Shown here: positions 58,837 to 64,000 of the stretch, piece after piece
How the letters are laid out: every line of letters starts with the position of its first letter
Position numbering within the stretch: position 1 is the stretch's first letter
Assembly: GCF_014269205.2 (NCBI RefSeq)
Contig: NZ_JABWRY020000001.1
Location: 1-64,000, forward strand
Length of the DNA stretch: 64,000 nt
Direction of reading: 5' to 3'
Origin: Pseudomonas kermanshahensis
GTDB lineage: Bacteria; Pseudomonadota; Gammaproteobacteria; Pseudomonadales; Pseudomonadaceae
The notes under the pieces: generated by a model
The model's input: only the letters and a program-made list of their open reading frames with translations
Databases searched by the model: none
What the model was told of the DNA's origin: nothing
Position numbers and translations under genes: made by a program

Positions 58837-59651
58837 GCGGCTTCGAGCAGCTGTTCCCAGGGACGCTGCCAAGGCTGGTGATGTTCGATCTGGACGGTAC
58901 CCTGATCGACTCCGTGCCAGACCTGGCCGCCGCCGTGGACCGCATGCTGCTCGAACTTGGGCGCCCGCCAGCGGGCTTGGACGCCGTACGCCACTGGGTT
59001 GGCAACGGTGCCCAGGTGCTGGTGCGCCGGGCGCTGGCCGGGGGCATCGAGCATGCCTCGGTGGACGATGCGCTGGCCGAACAGGCGCTGGCGCTGTTCA
59101 TGGAGGCTTATGCCGAAAGCCATGAACTGACCGTGGTCTACCCCGGCGTGCGCGACACCCTGCGCTGGCTGCGCAAGCAAGGCGTGGAGATGGCGCTGAT
59201 CACCAACAAGCCCGAGCGCTTCGTCGCCCCGCTGCTCGACCAGATGAAGATCGGTCGCTACTTCCGCTGGATCATCGGCGGAGACACCCTGCCACAAAAG
59301 AAACCCGACCCCGCGGCACTGCTGTTCGTCATGCAGATGGCCGGTGTCACGCCGCAACAGTCGCTGTTCGTCGGCGATTCGCGCAGCGATGTGCTGGCCG
59401 CCAAGGCCGCGGGTGTGCAGTGCGTGGGCCTGACCTACGGCTACAACCACGGCCGGCCGATCAACGACGAATCGCCGAGCCTGGTGATCGACGACCTGCG
59501 TGCATTGCTGCCCGGTTGCGCAGACCCGGCCACTGGGATAACGTTGGCGGACCTTCAAGCCTCACAAGACAGAGAGTCCACCGTGGCGGTTACTGGCAAA
59601 TTCTGGATGAAAGTCATCAAGGCCCTGGCCCGTTGGCGTTGGCGCGCCTGA
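58833..59651 (+). CDS. gph: Gph, phosphoglycolate phosphatase
   Basis: A 272-residue HAD phosphatase removing phosphoglycolate. Motif [16 protein letters not shown], motif [12 protein letters not shown], motif [13 protein letters not shown] and motif [18 protein letters not shown] are all present. The family core ends near residue 230. The final 40 residues are an unusual tail, and its last 14 residues are identical, in the same frame, to the trpE leader peptide. Confidence 0.95.
   Translation: MSGFEQLFPGTLPRLVMFDLDGTLIDSVPDLAAAVDRMLLELGRPPAGLDAVRHWVGNGAQVLVRRALAGGIEHASVDDALAEQALALFMEAYAESHELTVVYPGVRDTLRWLRKQGVEMALITNKPERFVAPLLDQMKIGRYFRWIIGGDTLPQKKPDPAALLFVMQMAGVTPQQSLFVGDSRSDVLAAKAAGVQCVGLTYGYNHGRPINDESPSLVIDDLRALLPGCADPATGITLADLQASQDRESTVAVTGKFWMKVIKALARWRWRA
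59607..59651 (+). CDS. trpL: trpE leader peptide
   Basis: The 14-codon frame [14 protein letters not shown] ends in TGA and has two Trp codons between three Arg, as a control peptide that stalls when charged tRNA-Trp is scarce. It lies in frame in the end of gph and immediately before a terminator-type hairpin. Attenuation of trpE and trpGDC in P. putida is, from memory, reported in the literature. Independent initiation at this ATG is assumed; there is only a modest ribosome site. Confidence 0.8.
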   Translation: MKVIKALARWRWRA

Positions 59652-59660
59652 CTTCTGCTC

Positions 59661-59684
59661 GCCGGCCGCTGCCGGCCCGTCCGT
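59661..59684 (+). terminator. trpE attenuator hairpin
   Basis: GCCGGC-CGCT-GCCGGC forms a perfect 6-bp stem (59661-59676) followed by CCGTCCGTTT, 10 bp after the leader stop and 46 bp before trpE. A short T-run suits a regulated terminator. An alternative pairing with the Trp-codon region (GGCGCGCC) could serve as antiterminator. Confidence 0.72.
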
Positions 59685-59721
59685 TTGCCTGACCTTACTG
59701 CTGCTTGCCACGAGGCTACTC

Positions 59722-61203
59722 ATGACCCGCGAAGAATTCCTGCGCCTGGCCGCTGCCGGCTACAACCGCATCCCCCTGGCCTGTGAAACCCTGGCCGACT
59801 TCGACACGCCGCTGTCGATCTACCTGAAACTGGCCGACCAGCCCAACTCCTATTTGCTCGAATCCGTACAGGGCGGCGAGAAGTGGGGGCGTTACTCGAT
59901 GATCGGCCTGCCATCGCGCACGGTGATGCGTGTGCATGGCTACCACGTCAGTATCCTGCAGGATGGCGTCGAGGTAGAGCGCCACGACGTCGACGACCCG
60001 CTGGCCTTCGTCGAGTCGTTCAAGGACCGCTACAAGGTCGCGGATATTCCTGGGCTGCCGCGTTTCAACGGCGGGCTGGTCGGCTACTTCGGCTATGACT
60101 GCGTACGCTATGTGGAGAAGCGTCTGGGCGCGAGCCCGAACCCGGACCCGCTGGGCGTGCCGGATATCCTGCTGATGGTGTCTGACGCCGTGGTGGTGTT
60201 CGACAACCTGGCGGGCAAGATGCATGCAATCGTGCTGGTCGACCCGGCCGAAGAGCAAGCCTTCGAACAGGGCAAGGCTCGCCTGGCCGGGTTGCTGGAG
60301 ACCCTGCGCCAGCCGATTACCCCGCGCCGTGGCCTGGACCTGAGCGGCCCGCTCGCCGCCGAGCCGGAATTCCGTTCCAGCTATACCCGCGAGGATTACG
60401 AGAACGCGGTTGGCCGCATCAAGGAGTACATCCTGGCCGGTGACTGCATGCAGGTGGTGCCGTCCCAGCGCATGTCGATCGACTTCAAGTCTGCGCCCAT
60501 CGACCTGTACCGTGCGTTGCGCTGCTTCAACCCGACGCCGTACATGTACTTCTTCAATTTCGGCGACTTCCATGTGGTCGGCAGTTCGCCTGAAGTGCTG
60601 GTGCGTGTCGAGGACAACCTGGTCACCGTACGCCCGATCGCCGGTACGCGCCCACGGGGTGCGACGGAAGAAGCCGACCGTGCACTGGAAGACGACTTGC
60701 TGTCGGACGAGAAGGAGATTGCCGAGCACCTGATGCTGATCGACCTGGGCCGCAACGACGTGGGCCGTGTGTCCTCGACCGGCAGCGTGCGCCTGACCGA
60801 GAAGATGGTGATCGAGCGTTACTCCAACGTGATGCACATCGTTTCCAACGTCACCGGGCAACTGCGTGAAGGCCTTACCGCCATGGATGCATTGCGGGCG
60901 ATTCTGCCAGCCGGCACCTTGTCGGGTGCACCGAAAATCCGCGCCATGGAGATCATCGACGAGCTGGAGCCGGTCAAGCGTGGCGTTTACGGTGGTGCAG
61001 TGGGCTACTTTGCCTGGAACGGCAACATGGACACCGCGATTGCCATCCGCACTGCGGTGATCAAGGACGGCGAGCTGCATGTGCAGGCGGGTGGCGGCAT
61101 CGTGGCCGACTCCGTGCCGGCGCTGGAGTGGGAAGAAACCATCAACAAGCGCCGCGCAATGTTCCGCGCGGTGGCCTTGGCTGAGCAGACGTCCGCCAAG
61201 TGA
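59722..61203 (+). CDS. trpE: TrpE, anthranilate synthase component I
   Basis: A 493-residue chorismate-using enzyme that pairs with TrpG to make anthranilate. The N-terminal Trp-inhibition motif is [17 protein letters not shown]. Catalytic motifs [36 protein letters not shown] and [23 protein letters not shown] are intact. It is separated from trpG by estA on the other strand, the split arrangement usual in Pseudomonas. Confidence 0.97.
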   Translation: MTREEFLRLAAAGYNRIPLACETLADFDTPLSIYLKLADQPNSYLLESVQGGEKWGRYSMIGLPSRTVMRVHGYHVSILQDGVEVERHDVDDPLAFVESFKDRYKVADIPGLPRFNGGLVGYFGYDCVRYVEKRLGASPNPDPLGVPDILLMVSDAVVVFDNLAGKMHAIVLVDPAEEQAFEQGKARLAGLLETLRQPITPRRGLDLSGPLAAEPEFRSSYTREDYENAVGRIKEYILAGDCMQVVPSQRMSIDFKSAPIDLYRALRCFNPTPYMYFFNFGDFHVVGSSPEVLVRVEDNLVTVRPIAGTRPRGATEEADRALEDDLLSDEKEIAEHLMLIDLGRNDVGRVSSTGSVRLTEKMVIERYSNVMHIVSNVTGQLREGLTAMDALRAILPAGTLSGAPKIRAMEIIDELEPVKRGVYGGAVGYFAWNGNMDTAIAIRTAVIKDGELHVQAGGGIVADSVPALEWEETINKRRAMFRAVALAEQTSAK

Positions 61204-61283
61204 TGCTGGGAATTGGGGGCTGCTGGCAGCCCCTTGCCGGCATGAGGGAGCGGGTGAACCCGCTTCCTCAGCGCCCAAACTAC

Positions 61284-63173
61284 TCAGAAGTCCAAGCTTA
61301 CCGCCAGGCTCACCCCCTGCTGCGTCAACTCATCACTTTTGCGCCAGTTGTAATTCCCTCGCACATGCACCCCTGCCATAAGCTCATGGCTCAAGCCCAA
61401 GCTGGCCCGGGTCAGGTCACTGTGCGGCGTAAACCCGGTCAGGGTGAAGTCGTGCGCTGCCAACGTCGTCAGGTGCATCGTCACGTCCTGTTGGTCATCC
61501 TCGAACTCGTGCTCCTGGGCAACCTCGGCAAACAGCCGCGTCCCCGTTGCCACCTGCACACTGCCTAACAGCCCGATGCCCAGCCGCCGCGAGGTCCGTT
61601 CCTGGTCATCGAAGCCCAGCGCTGTCGAGCGCCCGCTCTTCTCGTCATAACCATCGACCTTGACCCGGGCATAGTCGGCGCTGATGAACGGCGCCAGTTG
61701 CCACGGGCTGCTCTCAGCGGCCAGGTTGTAACCCAGCCGGCCCGTCACCGCCCACGCTTCGCCATCGGTATCGCCTTTTTCGCTGCGGTCATTCACGCCC
61801 AGTGCGAAGGTGCGTTTGAGGTCGCTGTAGTCCAGGTGCCCGGCCGTCAGTGCAGCATCGGCCCACCAGCGGTCCTGGCGGTATTGGGCGAACGCCGTGG
61901 CCAGGTAGCTGTCGAGCTTGTAGTCCGAGTCCTGTTCACCCGCCTCCAGTTTCTGCCGGTATACGCCACCCGCCAGGCCCAGGCGCCAGGCATCGTTCAA
62001 ACGGTAGCTGCCACCCAGGGTCAGGTTGTAGCCGCGGCCGTCGCCGCTGGCCGCGCTGCGCTGGCCGTCAAAGTCCAAGTCCTGCGCGCCGGTGGCGACG
62101 AAGGCCTGCCATTGCCCCACGGCTTGCCAGGGCGTTTGCCACTGGTTGCGCAGCTCGTCCTGGTGGGCGCGCAGGGTGGCGTGGGCCATTTCCGGCAACA
62201 GGGTCAGTTCCCAGGGGGCGGAGATGATCGAGTAGGCGTAGTCGGCTATCAACTGCTGGCCGGCAATGGTCGGGTGTACCGAGTCGTTGAACAGCAGTTT
62301 GGTTGGGTCCGGAGTGGCGCCGTTGATGCCGTAGACCGGGTTTTCGACGCAGCCTTGACCGCTGTAGCAGGTGCCGACCAGGTTCTGGCCGCTAGCCAAG
62401 CCGAATTGGGTCGGGCTGGCCAAGGCCTCACCCAGTAATACCGGAATGTTCAGTGGGATGATCTCGGCGTCGATCTGCCCGAGTTGATTGAGCAGTGACT
62501 GGTTGAACACGCCCGACAGCAGCGACAGCGGGTTCTGTTGCGGGGTGCCGCTGAAGTTCGGCGTTTGGCCCAGGTCGGGCAGCAACCAGACCATGATGTA
62601 GCGGGCGCCGCCTTGTTGCAGGGCTTGGGCGCTGGCAGCCAGCCGGCCTCCAGCAGCGGCGGCATCGGCGGGGCTGTTCACCAGGCCCTGGAGGAAGTCG
62701 TTACCGCCACCGGTGAGGTAATAGAGCGCGTTGGGGTCGGCGCGCAGGCCATTGGCCAGGTAGCCGGGGCGTTCACGGAAGACAAAGCCTGGCGCAGGTC
62801 CATTGGGGGGGACGATCACTTTCGATGACTCGGTGATCGAATCGAGAATCTGCTGCGTCGTGTAGCCGCCCACTGCCCAGTTGTTGCCATCAGGCCGGAT
62901 GCCGACCGACGTGGAGGGGTTGAGTTCGTCTTGCTCGATGCCCAGCCGACCGCCAAGAATCATTGGCGAAACCGGCGCGAAGTTACCGTCGGCATCGCGG
63001 TTGGTGAAACGCTGGCCTGCCGTACCGCCGGTCAGGTCAGGAAATTGGCCGGCGTCACTCAGGCTGTCGCCAAATACGATCAAGGTCGAATAAGGGGAAG
63101 GGGCAGCGAATGCCTGGCTGCAGGCCAGGGCCAAAGAGGCGAGGGTAAAGCGCAACAAGGGAGCTTTTCGCAT
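61284..63173 (-). CDS. estA: EstA, GDSL-type autotransporter esterase
   Basis: A 629-residue outer-membrane esterase. Signal peptide [23 protein letters not shown]; passenger domain with GDSL block [15 protein letters not shown] (Ser), the block [12 protein letters not shown] and block V DSVHPT (Asp, His). The last 280 residues are an autotransporter beta-barrel that closes with VSLAVSLDF, a terminal aromatic. The passenger stays attached to the cell surface. In P. aeruginosa EstA supports rhamnolipid production and motility. It sits between trpE and trpG, transcribed away from trpG. Confidence 0.96.
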   Translation of the reverse strand: MRKAPLLRFTLASLALACSQAFAAPSPYSTLIVFGDSLSDAGQFPDLTGGTAGQRFTNRDADGNFAPVSPMILGGRLGIEQDELNPSTSVGIRPDGNNWAVGGYTTQQILDSITESSKVIVPPNGPAPGFVFRERPGYLANGLRADPNALYYLTGGGNDFLQGLVNSPADAAAAGGRLAASAQALQQGGARYIMVWLLPDLGQTPNFSGTPQQNPLSLLSGVFNQSLLNQLGQIDAEIIPLNIPVLLGEALASPTQFGLASGQNLVGTCYSGQGCVENPVYGINGATPDPTKLLFNDSVHPTIAGQQLIADYAYSIISAPWELTLLPEMAHATLRAHQDELRNQWQTPWQAVGQWQAFVATGAQDLDFDGQRSAASGDGRGYNLTLGGSYRLNDAWRLGLAGGVYRQKLEAGEQDSDYKLDSYLATAFAQYRQDRWWADAALTAGHLDYSDLKRTFALGVNDRSEKGDTDGEAWAVTGRLGYNLAAESSPWQLAPFISADYARVKVDGYDEKSGRSTALGFDDQERTSRRLGIGLLGSVQVATGTRLFAEVAQEHEFEDDQQDVTMHLTTLAAHDFTLTGFTPHSDLTRASLGLSHELMAGVHVRGNYNWRKSDELTQQGVSLAVSLDF

Positions 63174-63360
63174 CAGAGAACATCCTTTTCTTTGTTTTTA
63201 TGAGGACTACCCGATCGACCATAGCAAATCGCGGGGCTTGTCTCCCAAGTCCATTCGTTTCCCCGTGTTTACAGGCATATTGCGCCCATCGCCCCGGTAG
63301 GCTACTGTGCCGGGACGTATGAGCGAGACCTATCCTGTGTTGATCGTCAGCAAACTCTTG

Positions 63361-63405
63361 ATGCGCGTTATCAAGGCCCACGCCCGTTGGCGTTGGCGCG
63401 CCTGA
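63361..63405 (+). CDS. trpG leader peptide
   Basis: The frame MRVIKAHARWRWRA with TGA stop matches the trpE leader in 12 of 14 residues, with tandem Arg-Trp codons. The DNA from 63370 to 63407 differs from the trpE copy at two bases. An in-frame ATG 14 codons upstream (63319, MSETYPVLIVSKLL) is another possible start. A weak promoter (TTGCGC at 63280, 17 bp, TACTGT at 63303) would place the start of transcription near 63315, favouring the short peptide. Confidence 0.78.
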   Translation: MRVIKAHARWRWRA

Positions 63406-63416
63406 CTTTATCTCCT

Positions 63417-63440
63417 GCCGGCCAGCCCGGCCCGTTTCTG
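63417..63440 (+). terminator. trpG attenuator hairpin
   Basis: GCCGG-N5-CCGGC (63417-63431) is followed by CCGTTTCTGTTT, 11 bp after the leader stop. Same arrangement as at 59661. The remainder of the 63174-63546 non-coding stretch holds the estA promoter region and nothing else I recognise. Confidence 0.7.
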
Positions 63441-63546
63441 TTTGCCTTCTTATCCGTTTCCGAATGCCCTTAGTGGCAATGCCATGCTGCGGGCGGTGTA
63501 GGAAGGTTCGTATTCTGAAGTCAGTAGATTCAAGAGGTTTAGCCCG

Positions 63547-64000
63547 ATGTTACTGATGATCGACAACTACGACTCATTCACTTACAACGTCGTCCAATAC
63601 CTCGGCGAGCTAGGTGCCGAGGTCAAGGTCATTCGCAATGACGAAATGACCATCGCTGAAATCGAAGCCCTCAACCCGGAGCGCATCGTTGTCTCCCCTG
63701 GCCCCTGCACGCCGAGCGAGGCGGGTGTGTCGATTGAGGCGATCCTGCACTTTGCTGGCAAGCTGCCGATTCTGGGCGTCTGCCTGGGCCACCAGTCCAT
63801 CGGTCAGGCATTTGGCGGCGACGTCGTGCGTGCCCGCCAGGTGATGCACGGCAAGACCAGCCCCGTGCTGCACCGCGACCTGGGCGTGTTCGCCGGCCTC
63901 AACAACCCGCTGACCGTGACTCGCTACCACTCCCTGGTGGTCAAGCGTGAAACCCTGCCCGATTGCCTGGAGGTCACTGCCTGGACTGCCCATGCAGACG
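63547..64000 (+). CDS. trpG: TrpG, anthranilate synthase component II (partial)
   Basis: The first 151 codons of a glutamine amidotransferase; the gene runs off the window. [23 protein letters not shown] is the family start, [12 protein letters not shown] the oxyanion-loop region and [13 protein letters not shown] holds the nucleophilic Cys. TrpG supplies ammonia to TrpE. Its closest paralogue, PabA, is excluded mainly by the Trp leader upstream and by the estA/trpE context. In P. putida trpG is followed by trpD and trpC. Confidence 0.93.
   Translation, partial: MLLMIDNYDSFTYNVVQYLGELGAEVKVIRNDEMTIAEIEALNPERIVVSPGPCTPSEAGVSIEAILHFAGKLPILGVCLGHQSIGQAFGGDVVRARQVMHGKTSPVLHRDLGVFAGLNNPLTVTRYHSLVVKRETLPDCLEVTAWTAHAD

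Overview
The window is chromosomal DNA of a fluorescent Pseudomonas of the P. putida group. The basis is the high-GC coding sequence, the gene order (two acyl-CoA dehydrogenases - rsmY - LysR - pqq - dav - rmcA - rpoD/dnaG/rpsU - tsaD - spoVR cluster - apaGH/rsmA/pdxA/surA/lptD - amgK/murU - agt genes - rpe/gph/trpE - estA - trpG), which I recognise from memory as the arrangement around PP_0368 to PP_0420 of strain KT2440, and the dense REP-type inverted repeats between genes. Species and strain cannot be fixed from the sequence alone. Almost everything is core genome: no insertion sequence, prophage, integron or CRISPR array is visible. The one clear accessory patch is a HigB2/HigA2-type toxin-antitoxin pair at about 19.0-19.75 kb.

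Layout. 0.3-5.6 kb: two paralogous acyl-CoA dehydrogenases flanking a membrane diguanylate cyclase; the first has a PsrA-like operator over its promoter. 5.7-5.93 kb: the small RNA RsmY with its GacA activating site, convergent with a LysR gene. 7.1-8.7 kb: a class III aminotransferase and a tiny PMP3-family membrane protein. 8.7-16.2 kb (minus strand): the whole PQQ operon pqqF-A-B-C-D-E plus a terminal S9 peptidase, with a terminator-like hairpin after pqqA. 16.4-18.9 kb: davB-davA, lysine to 5-aminovalerate. 19.0-21.05 kb: toxin-antitoxin pair, an Lrp/AsnC regulator and a divergent acetyltransferase. 21.1-29.5 kb (minus): a CAU tRNA, an RmcA-like c-di-GMP enzyme, and the macromolecular synthesis operon rpsU-dnaG-rpoD. 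29.7-33.5 kb: tsaD, plsY, folB-folK, cca. 33.6-38.4 kb (minus): prkA-yeaH-spoVR stress cluster. 38.7-46.4 kb (minus): lptD-surA-pdxA-rsmA-apaG-apaH-glpE. 46.5-48.9 kb: amgK-murU-djlA. 50.2-58.0 kb: two-component system and ABC transporter matching agtSR-agtABCD. 58.2-64 kb: rpe-gph-trpE, the estA autotransporter on the opposite strand, and the start of trpG, cut by the window end.

How the parts fit together. Two loci meet at the same metabolite: DavB/DavA make 5-aminovalerate from lysine, and the Agt system is, in P. aeruginosa, the regulated importer of 5-aminovalerate and GABA. Tryptophan synthesis is under attenuation at two places: near-identical leader peptides with the run Arg-Trp-Arg-Trp-Arg precede trpE and trpG, and the trpE leader is read in frame as the last 14 residues of Gph. 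Three signalling devices (RsmY, a GGEEF cyclase, an RmcA-like GGDEF-EAL protein) tie the region to lifestyle control. Cell-envelope functions (LptD, SurA, AmgK/MurU, PlsY, EstA) and translation functions (TsaD, RsmA, Cca, RpsU) make up much of the rest. Gene names from KT2440 or PAO1 are from memory of those loci; no database was searched.
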